Below, piece after piece: positions 18,849 through 30,700 of a DNA stretch of 64,000 bases; within the stretch, counting starts at the first letter, position 1, and each line of letters opens with the position of its first letter. Source of the stretch: Orthonyx spaldingii. Lineage: Eukaryota; Chordata; Aves; Passeriformes; Orthonychidae. The notes beneath the pieces are model-generated. The model made no database searches. It saw only the letters and a program-made list of their open reading frames with translations, and was not told where the DNA came from. The position numbers and the translations under genes are program-made. The stretch is taken from assembly GCA_013397795.1 (NCBI GenBank), contig VZTJ01003574.1, positions 4,992,034 to 5,056,033 on the forward strand. Reading direction: 5' to 3'.

Positions 18849-21800
18849 CTAGAAAGGAGAAGCAAAATTAAAATGCTACCAACAAAAAAGGCCCCAGTGC
18901 GAAACCAGCTTGTTTCCACTAGAAATGTAAACAGATACTTACTTAAAATGAAATGGATGTCTGGCCAGAGTTCCTGTTCTTTGAGAACTGCTTCCAGCTT
19001 CCCGCAGATCTTAACGTGATCGACGTAATCTAACATGACTCGCACTACTTTCCCAGACACGTGCTTCAGCCAGGACAAGGTTATCACCTCACAGAACTTA
19101 CAGAAATAAAGTGTTTAGTAGGGTAGAATTCAATACTGCAGTAAATTACTTCTGTCTCTGAGGACAAGAACAATTAACTAGCTTGAGCAGAATCCAAGGA
19201 AGAATGAGTGTTCTGTCAGGTAAGGGGTTTTAGAGGTTGCCACAACTTGCATAAGCCTCGCTAGTAGAATCTAAAAATCTGAGATATTTTTGTACTACAT
19301 CCAAAAATAAACAGCTGTATATTTGGGAACTTGGTGCTTACAAAGAAGTGCTACCACTCTAAGTGGAATTTAGACTTGTGTCCCAGGTGCTTAATAGGGA
19401 GATCCACCAGCCCACTGCATACATCATCCCCTTATCTTTAGGTTAAAGAAGGGTTTACTAAGTTCCAATGGGCTTTACAAACTGCAAAACAATGACACTG
19501 AGGAGTGTCTCTAGGAACCTCTTTAGGTTTGCTGATTTCTGCTCAGTGCTTATCCCACCAGCTCCATGGGTCATTACAACAGCCTTCCAGTGTTGGTGTT
19601 CTGGTACAGGACAATGCAGAGAGCCAGCCTGCAAATCTCTGCTTTCACAGCATGGACCAGACTGCTCTGGAGAGCCAATTCCATACTGATCATTAGCATA
19701 TCACCAGCTATATTTTCACAATTCAAAATTACTGTTTACAATCATTTGCTGCCATGAATACGCTTCATATCAACATTATTTAATTATAAATCCTTGTCTA
19801 TTCCTCTCTTTATGCATAAACTCTCTTCAGAACTTCCTTCTCCGACAGTGCATTAAGCACCTTTCCATTCAGTTTTGGGAAGGCCACGGGTGGCAGGCCA
19901 GCGCCCGAAGGAAGCCGTGTGACACACTCACCATGGTGTCCTTGATGACGGTGGAGGTCCAGCCGTCGGTCACGTACTGGGTGTGGGCCCCGCGGCCCCG
20001 CGGGCAGTCGAAGCAGCGCTGCACGTCGTAGCCGTAGCCCAGCAGCATCCTCAGCATCACCTCGTCCTTGAGCGCGTACTGCAGGGCCGACGGGAAGTGC
20101 GTGGTGTTCACGCGGCAGAAGTAATTGACGTTGGCCCCGTGGCGCAGCAGCAGATTCATCAGCTCGTAGTTGCCCATTCTCAGGGCTATCTGGAGGCAGT
20201 TGATGGGGTCCTGGTTGGCCAGGGCCCCGGCGTTCAGCAGCAGCTGTGTGGAGCAGATGTCCCCGTTGGACACGGCGAAGTACAGGGCTGATTTCCGGTG
20301 GTCGTCATAGCCTTTGCGAACTCTCTGAGCCAGCATGAAATTGGCATCGAAGCCAGACTGCAGGAGAAACTCGAGGCACTGAGGATGTGCTCCTGCTGCT
20401 GCTGAGTGAACTGGACTTATCCCACTTTCTTTAATGGCAGCAAAATCAGTCACTGGAACTAAACATTTTAGGGCTCTGAAAAATTAAGAACAGAAGCATC
20501 TCAAAATCTTAAACATATTGGTTCACCTAATTCATCTTTGAATTTCTCTGTGTTGCTGGGCTTCAGAATTCATCATGACTGTTAGAATATTCTTAATATA
20601 CCAAATCAGTACCATGGCATGCACTGACTTGAATTGCTCACCATGAAATTGTTAGGCAGCAATGGATACTGACTTTACACCTACTACACAAAAATAGTAT
20701 TATATTATACCATTATTCATGAACAGCCCATTCCTTGCTACAGGAATTAAAGATTCCTTCTCAATAGAAGTTTTTACTGAATGTTGAAACCACAGTGTTA
20801 TTGCTTAACCTATAGGGATTAGGGAATTAATAGAATATACTATATTATAGCATGAATACATAGAATCTATAATTAATATATACATCTAAGTTTAAATATA
20901 ACAATTAATATCTAGAAAATATTTATACAGAAATTAAGAATCCTCAGATGCTTGTTTCTCATTTGTTAGTTGTGATTTTACCATAAATATCTTCCAGTAG
21001 TCTTACTCTCTTTAAAATAGGAATAACCCATATTCCCTAAGTCTATTTGTCTATTTAGTACATTCACATTTCTGTAATGGGGTGGACATGAGACATTGAC
21101 CCAAAGAGAGTGACAATGTCCCAAGAACCTCAGCATCAGACTGGACAGTGTTACTATTTGTGACAAGTGGGAAAATACTGTAGGTATTAAGATGTTCATC
21201 CTAAAATAATGAAGACTTTATCCTGACTGGTCTCGTACATTCAGACACAGAACAATCATATTTACACAGTCAAAAATAATTCCTTGTACAAAACTACAGA
21301 TTTTCTGCCTGCTTCAAATAAGATAAAATTAGTAAAATTAATATTTCTGATGTCACTATTACTTGATTTTTAAGTATATTAACTCACAGAAAGTGTCCTC
21401 TATATGCAGCTCTGTGGATTGGCAAATGACCCGAGTGCTTTGGTACATTGGCATCAGCCCCATATTCTAGTAAAAGACTCACAGAATCTGGATTTCCTCC
21501 TCCTGCTGCTTCAAACAATATAGAAGCACAATCCCTTGCCTGTGAAAGAACATCTGCACCTGGGAAGAAGCAGCAAGGATTTTCACAATAGTCACTGTAA
21601 ATACCCAGCTGTAATTCATATCTCCAACCCCCCAGTGATATGGTATTTTGAATTCTATTCTTCACCAAATAGAACCACTGTGGGCATAAATCTTCGTGCT
21701 GGATCCTTGATTTTAGAGTATTTATGTAATCCTGGGAACAAGAAGGTTCTAATTGCTTTGAACACAATTACACAGTAAGAATTGCTCCTAGAACTGGGCC

Positions 21801-24800
21801 AGCAAGGGGTTTGGTTCTTATTCATCAAAATAATTGCTTTTGGCTTACAAAAAATGCATTTCAATTCCTTTGCATAACCAGACAAGTGTAACTGTAAATG
21901 TGAGCAAACCCAGTATCCAAACAGTTCATGCAATCCAGTTCCAGAGCTGCTGAACTATCATGTAAAATTCCCCACAATAAATACCTTGTCAGGCATGCCC
22001 TAAGGTGACCTGTCTACATGAGAAAACAACAGATCATTTAAAAACAATTACAAGTACTCACTAAAATATTAATATATTATTAAGATATTATTTTAATATT
22101 ATAAAAATTTATATTTCTCAGGCCTTTACTTCACTAAATCACAACAATCCTCAGTGCAAATGGCATTTAATTTTCTCTGGTAAGGTCAGTTACTCCTGCT
22201 GCTGTTTTCGAAGGTATATCTGAAGCCTTCTCTTCCTGCAAGGTCCCATACAATAAAGTCTCACCTCTTTGCAGTAAGAGCTCCATAACTTCTGTATGTC
22301 CCATCTGTGCAGCCAGTGCTAGAGGTGTGAGCCCATACCCACTGCGAGGGTCAGGATCTGCTCCAGAATCCAGGAGAAGCTGCACCAGGTCCTTCCTGCC
22401 CAGCCTGGCTGCCTCATGCAGGGCAGTTCTCTCGTGGACACAGCGCAAATTCACTCTGGCACCAGATCGTAGCAACAAGGAGGCAATGTCATAGGAATCG
22501 AGTTTAATTGCTGCAGGACAATAAGCAAAGCATCAGACAGGGTGCTATTCAGTGCTACTCTGTGCACTGTGGCTGCTGTTATGTGGAGCCCAGGAAAGCT
22601 GTTCCTGGCAGTGCTATTTATACAGTGACAAATGGCACCCTACACTGAAAGGTTTAACTCATCAGCAAGTCTGTTCTTTGCTTCCAGGACAGCACTAGGT
22701 ATGCACATGAAACATTTCATGGTAACCTCTTTTTTCTCTCTGTAGATGTTTTTCCCTCTGTTGCATTCGGTAATGGAACAGAACACAGCTTTCCTTGCCA
22801 CTAGATGGAGACCACATCCAGGGCCTTGGTACTCAGGAGCTGCCACCAGAGCTCTATTTAATCTCCATAAGCAGTTACCATAATGTGAAACAAAGCTTGT
22901 AATGACTATTTCATATGTCTTCTTAGCTAAATAAGCCTGAACTCTTAAGTCAGTGAGGATCTTAAAAAAGAAATTTGCATTAGCCTCAGTGGATGGGATG
23001 ATTAGGCAACATCCTTCCCTCCTTCCCTCTTTGATCTTCCAGGCTGTGCAGGATACAGAATGTCCTTCAGCAAGACAGATTGGACTGAGCAGCTTCTTAT
23101 GCCACAGCTGCTTGAACACCAGTGACAGCATTCTGTGACAGGAACTGTGATGTGGCATTGTCTAAAACCTACACAGCTGCTTTAGATACATCCCATGCAT
23201 CCCCTTCTTGGGGGCTGGTGCATTTCAATGTCGTGCACTTCAAAAGTATCTAGGAATTTCCTACATTTTTTTAAAGCAGATGGCCCTGACTTGAAGCTTC
23301 AGCCATTTCACAAGGATGGACTGAGGATCCTACAGATGATTGGTAGGCTTTTTTCCTCCTCCTTTAACAATAGTTTTGAAAAAGAAACCACCCTTCCAAT
23401 ACAGAAAAATGTACGGGTTCATCCAAGAAACTTAAGAGTACTCTTTTAGAATTCAGATAATGAGAACACACTTTCCTTTTTTTGGTTAGGGTTCAGTAAG
23501 AATGAAGGCATCTTAGCCCAGATTGAGGGAAGCAAAGGAAATGAACACAGAACACTTCTGGAAAACGTTTTGGCAAAATTTGGTTCTTTACAACTCAAGA
23601 ATTACAGTTCTTGTGTATGAACAAATTAAAGTGGCATTCACACAAAGAGTGTGAATGTGAGACTGTACTAGAACTATACTAGATATGGTACCTTATTCCT
23701 AAATTACAAAGTATTAAAGAGAAGTGAACTGAGAATGTCAACCTGGCTTCTTCACTTGTCATGCTTGGACTAATGCCAGCAATGTCTAAATAGGGAAAAA
23801 CCCTACATTGCACTCTACATACTGCAAATAAATCAGGCTGGTTGCCTATAATTTTTGAAAATTAAAACCAATTACCATGGGTTTTTGGAGAAACAGAGGC
23901 TGATGAAATGAAGGAGATACCATGTGGGCAGAGAACATATCTGCAGTTTTATGCCTGCAGATATGAAGGGTAGTAATAGCAAGAAGAAGCAGAAGGACTC
24001 GATACCTTGCACCACTGCAGAAATGGTGCCAAGGAAAGCAGAGGATGACGCTCTGCACTTCATGGAGAAAGCTAATTATCATCTGGGAAAAGCAGACAGG
24101 GACAGACACATTCAAACTTTTCTCCTTATAGCAAAATATTTTAGGCATTGCAGTCAAATATGTCACATTGAAACCTAAAATGTGTAACTATATTCTCACC
24201 TCCTTCCCTCACCTCTCCACCCCTATGAACAGTATTCACCTATAACTAAAGGAGAATCTCCCTCTTCATTTTTAACATTGGGATTGCAGCCATTGAGCAG
24301 GAGCAAGTGGACATTGTCCACAAAACAATTCCTTACTGCCACCAAGAGAGGTGTTTCCCCTTTTAGAGTGGTCTGTTCCCACGTAATGTCACGGGAGGCT
24401 GAAATGCAGAAAAGCAGAACAGATTTGAAGTTGGATGATTCATCAAACTTTGCTTTGTAAAACTTTTTGGTGGAAAACTAGGACTTTGTACCTTTGAAAG
24501 TTATTTCAAGGATGTTCTTATTTAGCTGTGCTGCAGCTTCATGCACAGGAAGCCAGCCTTGCTGATCTGCTTCTTCAAAAGCAGAGCTATGCCTCACCAA
24601 CTTCTTCAAGGCCTCCTCTTGGCCTGTGATATTTTAACACAGACACATCCCCCATTACTCATCATAGGACAAAATCCAGGCAATTAATACATTGAGTGCC
24701 ATTTATCCCACCAGTGTATCTTGCTTATTTTGAAAGAAAGGCCTGAAGCTTTCCCCTAATTTCAGGGGGTGAAGCACTGGAGTTTCTCAAAGGGGCAACA

Positions 24801-25695
24801 CTTGAACCCATCCCACTTCCATGATCCTATCTAATAAGTTAGCTTTTGTTTTTAGTTTCCTTACTCCTTTCAAGATTTTATAAAGAAAAGCTGCACATAA
24901 ATCAGGTGATCAAACACCTGAAATGTAGGCACTGCTCAGCCCTTCCCAGGGGTGTAGGCTTAGTGTGGTGTATTTATACTTAACTGTCCGAATTGCTGCA
25001 ATGATCTCCCCACGTTCTTTACTTGCAGTGCACTGGAAACTGCATAAACAGAACAAGAATAAAATGAGAAGTAAAAACTTGTGTGAAGTTCAGGATATAA
25101 TTATACCTTAATTTAGATACTTTATTTTACATGACATGTTAGATTTCTCTAAGTTACGTTGGTTTTTTGAGGGTTTAACACATTGAAACGCTTTCGTTGT
25201 TGGTCTTTCCCTGACACTGTAAATACTGAATTTTTCACACAAAGGCCAACAATTAAATGCTAAAATGAGGGGAAGCTCCCATACCAATCTAATTTTACAT
25301 CACCTACTTATCTTCTTCATAAAGCCTTATACTCATTTAAATATTGATGTAAAACATCATCTGAAAGTTTCATACACTCCATATTTTCAAGGAAACAGGT
25401 ACACTTTTTCAGGGAGAACTCAGAACAAGTGAGCTACCAGTGCTTTCCAGTATCCATGAGACAAGATCAGCACAATACAACATAAGGAGTTACAAAGGAA
25501 AATAAGGTTATTACATGCTTACATTAACACCAAGAAAACACCCAAAATAGAAATAATAACTTAGTACCTTTCAACCTCTGTTGCACTGCCACTTGTTTCA
25601 ATTTTATGCCTATCTTGTAAGCTTTCCTGAATAGCTCGTTGGGTATGGATTTCCTCATCAGAATCACCATCAACCATATACACAGAATTACTCAT
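18655..25695 (-). CDS. ASB14: ASB14, ankyrin repeat and SOCS box protein 14 (complete)
   Basis: A predicted substrate receptor of Cullin-5/Elongin BC ubiquitin ligases; its substrates are poorly known. Nine coding exons on the - strand: 25568-25695, 24984-25039, 24492-24623, 24240-24398, 22265-22510, 21388-21559, 19932-20475, 18943-19096 and 18655-18848. They total 1,785 nt, 594 residues, against 587 in human. The protein has an acidic N-terminus, about ten ankyrin repeats and a C-terminal SOCS box (LCRLKIRACMG, then LPLPNCLKDYIL). The start is fixed by an in-frame TGA two codons upstream of the ATG. All junctions are in phase, but the exon 2 donor reads TT instead of GT (position 24983), so its splicing is uncertain. 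Confidence 0.94.
18943..19096 (-). CDS. ASB14: ASB14 exon 8: region before SOCS box
   Basis: Encodes FCEVITLSWLKHVSGKVVRV, MLDYVDHVKICGKLEAVLKE and QELWPDIHFIL. This segment between the last ankyrin repeat and the SOCS box is typical of the ASB14/ASB15/ASB2 group. Donor GTAAGT. Confidence 0.96.
19932..20475 (-). CDS. ASB14: ASB14 exon 7: ankyrin repeats 7-10, GC-rich
   Basis: A 544-nt exon with ankyrin signatures SPVHSAAAGAHPQCLEFLL, SALYFAVSNGDICSTQLLLN, NCLQIALRMGNYELMNLLLR and HGANVNYFCRVNTTHFPSA, then GWTSTVIKDTM. It is strongly GC-rich with many CpGs, unlike its introns. The start is an acceptor; an internal GTG near 20453 is not a start codon. Confidence 0.97.
21388..21559 (-). CDS. 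ASB14: ASB14 exon 6: ankyrin repeats
   Basis: Encodes ADVLSQARDCASILFEAAGG, GNPDSVSLLLEYGADANVPK and SGHLPIHRAAYRGHF. Acceptor TTCTTCCCAG, donor GTGAGT; the split Gly and Leu codons fit both neighbours. Confidence 0.96.
22265..22510 (-). CDS. ASB14: ASB14 exon 5: ankyrin repeats
   Basis: Encodes IKLDSYDIASLLLRSGARVN, ERTALHEAARLGRKDLVQLL and GYGLTPLALAAQMGHTEVME, three consecutive ankyrin helices with the TALHEAA consensus. Confidence 0.97.
22511..24239 (-). other. ASB14 intron (1.7 kb) with a 172-codon open frame
   Basis: A same-strand open frame at 22640-23158 has no recognisable domain. The flanking exons join in phase without it, so I treat it as intronic. No mobile element recognised. 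Confidence 0.6.
24240..24398 (-). CDS. ASB14: ASB14 exon 4: ankyrin repeat
   Basis: Encodes SRDITWEQTTLKGETPLLVA and VDNVHLLLLNGCNPNVKNEE, ending GDSPLVI plus one base. It has the ankyrin GETPLxxA and LLLxNGCNPN pattern. Donor GTGAAT. Confidence 0.95.
24492..24623 (-). CDS. ASB14: ASB14 exon 3: N-terminal region and first ankyrin repeat
   Basis: Encodes QEEALKKLVRHSSAFEEADQ then QGWLPVHEAAAQLNKNILEI. The first codon (Gly) needs one base from exon 2, which is the evidence that exon 2 should end at 24984. Confidence 0.93.
24984..25039 (-). CDS. ASB14: ASB14 exon 2, with non-canonical TT donor
   Basis: Encodes FQCTASKERGEIIAAIRT plus the first base of a Gly codon, matching the helix before the first ankyrin repeat in human ASB14. 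The acceptor TTTATGCAG is good. The donor context is CAG then TTAAGT. Only position +1 differs from a perfect CAG/GTAAGT. In-frame alternatives exist (see findings). Confidence 0.8.
25568..25695 (-). CDS. ASB14: ASB14 exon 1 with start codon
   Basis: ATG at 25693-25695 opens MSNSVYMVDGDSDEEIHTQR, then AIQESLQDRHKIETSG. The DSDEE...IQESLQD pattern matches the acidic, ubiquitin-interacting-motif-like N-terminus of ASB14/15. Donor GTACTA after GAAAG. Confidence 0.92.
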
Positions 25696-25701
25696 GGCAA
25701 A

Positions 25702-25713
25702 TCAGCACAACAT
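25702..25713 (-). promoter_or_regulatory. candidate three-codon uORF before ASB14
   Basis: ATG TTG TGC TGA on the - strand ends six bases before the ASB14 ATG and is in the same frame. If the 5'UTR includes it, it could lower or tune initiation. The 5'UTR extent is unknown. Confidence 0.35.
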
Positions 25714-25722
25714 GGATCACTT

Positions 25723-27277
25723 TTGTAGGGAAACACTGCTTTTTAATTAGAAGCAGATGTTAAATCTTCAGGTCAAATCTGGAGTAACAGAAATAGCAAT
25801 CACTGTGTCAGTATCAAGAGAAATGAAACATAGTTTAAAATAAATGACTACACCATTATATGCTTAAGCAGTCATGCAGCTCTTGGCATATTCAAGATCT
25901 CAGATCTTGTTAGGCTCAAACCTCTCATCTGTTTTACCTTATCAACACTTCCACTTCTGTCTTTCAAGAGAGCTGGCCTGAAAAAAAAACAAAACAAAAC
26001 AAAACTACAGGGCAAGGTAAAATAAAATTAATAGTAAAACTGAAAGCAAATAAATAACTTGGCAAAATGAATGAGCACAGGAAATTTAAGGAAGTTGTCA
26101 GCATGCCAACTACAAAGCTTGGAATAATTCTAGAAACATCTTAAAGTTGGGCAGCAGTAATTCACAGGAAACCTGCATCATTTAATTTGTTACCTGATCC
26201 ACCTAATGTGTGATTGCAAGGCCTTGCTCTGTAATTGCACATGTAACAAAAAAGAGAAATATATTAGCAACCTATACAGCAAGAAACTGTTAGCAATTGA
26301 TTATACTATGACTCAATGAGTACATAAACATTTAAAGCCTACACTACTTTTTTTCCCCTAAAAATACTACTAATTTTCCTATGAATTGAGAAAATATACT
26401 GGGTTTCCTCACCTTCTGAAAGAGGGAAGACCTCAGCCTTTGAAGAAGTGATTATTAAGTTGAAAGTGACATTTTCAGAACTGTAAACAATCTCTGCAGA
26501 GCCCATGTCCATTAATAGCTCACTATAAATACCCGATCATGAGATACTCTGGGACTTTCTCCACGTTTCTTTCACACACGTCAGTTATGTTTAATAATCT
26601 GACCCGACGAGTGCTGCCAACAAAAGAAGGAATTAAATGTCCAGTTTCCTTGCAAAAACACTTTTGATTTTTGGAATAAGAATTTCAGAACTATAGCAGT
26701 AACTATTATATCGTGCAAAGAAAATTATTTAGTGCTGTCCCAGGAGAGAAAACTGAAGGTGGTGTTAGGAGCTTGCTTAAGAGTGAGACAGCAGAAAAAG
26801 AAAACCTGAAACAATAAAAGTAAACATAAACAAGCAAACAAAAATCAAACAAAAACTCTATTAAAATTATTACAGGTTTCTGATTCCTTAATCACAACTT
26901 ACATTAATATAAATAAAAAAGCAAATTAAAAATAAACATAGCATTTTTAAAGGGAAAAGCAGTTTCAGAAAGAGAGACTTACACTGGTTTAACACCCAAT
27001 AAGCAGGGAAATGGGGGACATAGACCCCCAGCTGTAACAGTGATGGTAGGATGGAGTGAGACCTTCGTGTGCTTCAGTCACTCCTACAGAATGTTATGGA
27101 GGGATCCATACAAAGAACTAATGATGGCTGTACCTGAATGCAAGATGAAAACAGTTCTTTGCTAGAGGAGATCAGGAAAGAATGCTTAAGTAATTTTTAA
27201 AAATTATTTTGAAAGAAAATGAAAGTGCAGAATCAAGTTTACTACCTGTAATGTTTCTCTCAGAAAGTGCAGACTAC
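25723..27277. other. intergenic DNA between DNAH12 and ASB14
   Basis: AT-rich and should hold the ASB14 promoter and any 5' non-coding exon. An A-rich CAAAA run is at 25981-26005. I could not place a promoter or CpG island. Confidence 0.6.
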
Positions 27278-27283
27278 TTTTAT
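27278..27283 (-). terminator. DNAH12: DNAH12 poly(A) signal candidate
   Basis: AATAAA on the - strand about 300 bases past the DNAH12 stop. A weaker ATTAAA is nearer the stop at 27341-27346. Confidence 0.4.
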
Positions 27284-27579
27284 TTTCCATGAAAATGTAT
27301 TTTGTGACATTCAACTGATGCACAAAATGGATGTTCACATTTTAATAATATCACCAAGGGCTAAAATCCTAGTCATATTGCTTACAGATTGTAAAGATGG
27401 TCATAATAATAATAATACATATTTAATTAAGACAAAAGCTTGAAGCTTGGAAAGTATTTGTATGCCCTGTTACAACAGAAAAACCTCCAGATGTTTCTTT
27501 TACACACAAAGTTACACTTTCTCGGTAAGCCAACAAAGAGAATGAGATGTTGTGAAGTCTGCATGTGAACTGTCCACAG

Positions 27580-27770
27580 TCAGTCATCCAGCTGGCACAG
27601 CAAGGCCACCCCTCTCTTGATCCAGTGCTGCACGGGCTGCTCCGTGTTGAGCCTCAAGGCAATGACGAAGTTCGTGGAGTGCCCAGTAGTGGACAAGACC
27701 CCTCTGCGCTCACTTGTCTTGTACAGTGGGCAAACGTAGGCATTAGACTCCTTTATGTCTGACTTTACAG
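27580..27770 (-). CDS. DNAH12: DNAH12 last exon: C-terminal domain end and stop
   Basis: Encodes VKSDIKESNAYVCPLYKTSE, GVLSTTGHSTNFVIALRLNT and ends WIKRGVALLCQLDD, stop TGA at 27580-27582. CPLYKT and STTGHSTNFV are universal signatures of dynein heavy-chain C-termini. Confidence 0.97.
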
Positions 27771-30700
27771 CTTCAAAAAAACCCCAAAATAATGCATTAC
27801 ATTCAGCAGATCTATTGGTAGAAACATAATCTACATGCAAATGTTAAATATTTACAGTAACATCTTTAAAGCTCAATAAAAATGCACAATTGTTTTGTGA
27901 GCAACAGAACAAAATTATCTGTGTTTTACTTTTTGTGTTTTCTCGTGTGGTTTAGTTCTTAAACACAACTAATTTAGCTACAATTTGTTTCCAGGACTCA
28001 ATGCCTTCCTGTGATTCTACCAGCTTTGCAATACTCAAAGTCACATTAAAATCTGAATAGGTACCTCGTTAATACACAGCTGATCCACTAGTTTTTCACA
28101 GATCTACAAGAATTCTGGTTCAGTTGCCAGAGAACCTAACTGCAATTCAAGTCATCTGAGATCCAAGGACAGAACTCTGCAGGAACTATTTGTATGCCCA
28201 GACTGCCTACATGGAACTTGTGCAAAGCCTAAAATCATGCTGAACAAATCCATCCAACCTCAAGAAGGTGCACAAGCAGAAAATGTGGCAAATTTTAACA
28301 CTGCCTTTTTGCTAACTTCTAAATTGCAACAGTTGCAGTAGTAAGCCCTCATTCTGTGCACAGATAAAAATAGGGATTTACTCCTCTCAATCAAAGTAAA
28401 TAAGAGTTGTGAAAATTATCTTACTAGTATGAGATACAGTTATCACAGAGCCAAAAATAACCTGAGCAAACCCTGCTAAATCACATGAGGTAAAACAGTC
28501 TCTGTAAGTCAGTCAAAAGTTCATCTCAGTGATCTTCAGTAAAAAAAGGAAACCACTGCTGCAATTTCTTGTTGAACAGCTCACCCATCAGAGAAATCAT
28601 ACTCACTTGGCTTTATCCAAATGATGGGCATGGCATCAAAGAGCACTTTGGGATACTGCTCAGTTAACATTCCCCTGGTGAGAGAAAGCAGCAAAGTAAT
28701 TGTTTGTGGCTTTAGGGGTTTGGTGGGTGTTTTTGGTTGCTACTTGCTTGCTTGTTTGTTTTTTAATTCCCTATTCTCCATGCATGAAAGAGTACTTAAT
28801 TTGGTGTGCTATTTCAATAACATGAAAAGTATCACATAAAATATTTAAACTAGTCTTGTTTGAGCACTGAAAAAAAAGCTTTCCAGAACCACAGTAAAAC
28901 TCTTGGCTACTGACTTGCTCCTGTCCCAGCGCGCTCCGTCTAAAAATAACCCATGGATGTAAACACCGTCCTCTGGAGCAGTATCAGCAGTATCCTGAGG
29001 GATAACCTGCAAAGAACAAGTGTTAAATGCCATTAAACTTTCACAGCTCTTTGCTTTTTGAGTTATTATTCCAATTGCCAATTTTCAGACCCATCCAAAC
29101 TAAGAATATAGTAACCCTTCCTTTCAATGCTACTTTTTCACATATCTGTGGAGACAGCAGACTTCTCTGGGTTTGTTAATTACCTTTATTGTAGGTTATA
29201 AAAGGAGGCTTTAATCACACAGAAAAATATACACTGGAGAGGCTGTTCTCTTGAGTGGAGTTCTGGGTCCAGTGATAGAATTACTTTTACTCACTTTGAG
29301 AATACCTCTTCTACATATGATTTTTTTAGCCTGCCAGCCTTACCAAATAATTAAATGCATCTCTTCAGATGGCAGTCAGTTGTAAAATGAACTTTCCAGT
29401 TAGGATTTACTTACTTTTTACATCTCACCACAACATCAGGACTCATACTAATAAAATACTAACTTTTTAACTTATCCATACCTCAAATTCATATCCTAGA
29501 AGGTCAATAGGGATCTTGTGCTTTCTAGCATAGTTTTGCATAGCTCCAGTTAGGAAAGCTTGAGTAAAATAGAATCCTGAGAGCCAAAAAACAGCGGGCT
29601 TCCCTAATTCATACCAATCCTGGAAAGGGAAAAGCAATACATTGAATAATCAGAAAGAGAGGAACCCCATAGTCTGACTATTTTTTATATAATTGTACTC
29701 AGAAAATCAAAACAAAGCCTATGACTCCTTTCCCAATAATCCTTTAACATAAAAGACAAATTATATGGAGAAGTAGATTAGATAATTGGCAGCACTGCCA
29801 CTTGTACGTTACCTGTAAAAACTTCAGCCTTGCTAGCAAATCTACAACATAGCTCCCTAAAGGTTTCAGACTTGGGTATGAATGCTGTGCCCACTTCTCA
29901 GGAACCTTTCCAACAAGGAGACTGCCAGCCAGAGCCTCCAGGTCAGCATCCATAACAACCAGTCCTTTAATGGCTTTCTTCAGATTAATCAGTGTAATGC
30001 GAATAGTTCGGATTAAACTAGAATTAAAAAACAGAAAAATTTTCACACATTTTGCATGATTTGTTAAACATGGCTGTATTTAACATTGGAAAGAAATAAA
30101 AAATACATTATGGAGTCATCTATAGAACATTTATAGCTTTTATATCTATGTATCTATATAGATATCAGCACAATAAGCCACATCTGTAAAGTCATGGATT
30201 TGTGCATATTTATTTAAGACTAGGAACAGTAATAAATTCTTTTGTTATCTCTGATATCCTCTGAGTTGTTTGGTATATACCATATACTAGATGAAGGAAA
30301 CAGGTTGAGATTGCCAAAGAAGAGGTGGGTAGGGTCTGCAATAAGGATCACTCGGAGACTGAAGGCCAGAGAGCATTTGGGAGAAAATGAAGACGCCGAT
30401 GTGAAGAGAAAAATGGAAAAGAAGAAGGACAGAGAAAAACCAAAAAGAAGGAATGGAGAGGCAGGCAAAGGTAAGAAAGAAAATTAGGAAATTAAGTCAA
30501 AAAAGAGGCTGAGGAGCCAAGGAGAAAAATAAATGCAATTCTAGGTTTGTAGTCTTAGGAGAATTATTGTGAAAATTAGGCATAGGGGGAAAAGCATCAA
30601 AAAAAAGGGGGAAAAATTTCAAACAGAAGCACATGAGATAATTAAGAAACAAACAGAAATATCTGCATCATGGAAAAGGTTTCATAAACTCTAATTGTGC

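Noticed and set aside
22953..23138. + strand open frame in the ASB14 intron
   Set aside because: Antisense shadow of the longer - strand frame, no homology recognised.
26520..26533. CACTATAAATACCCG, TATA- or MEF2-like motif upstream of ASB14
   Set aside because: AT-rich DNA yields such strings often; the match to MEF2 is imperfect and no start-site evidence supports it.
30242..30487. Lys/Arg/Glu-rich 81-codon open frame on the + strand
   Set aside because: Lies in a DNAH12 intron; the composition is that of purine-rich intronic sequence and no domain is visible.
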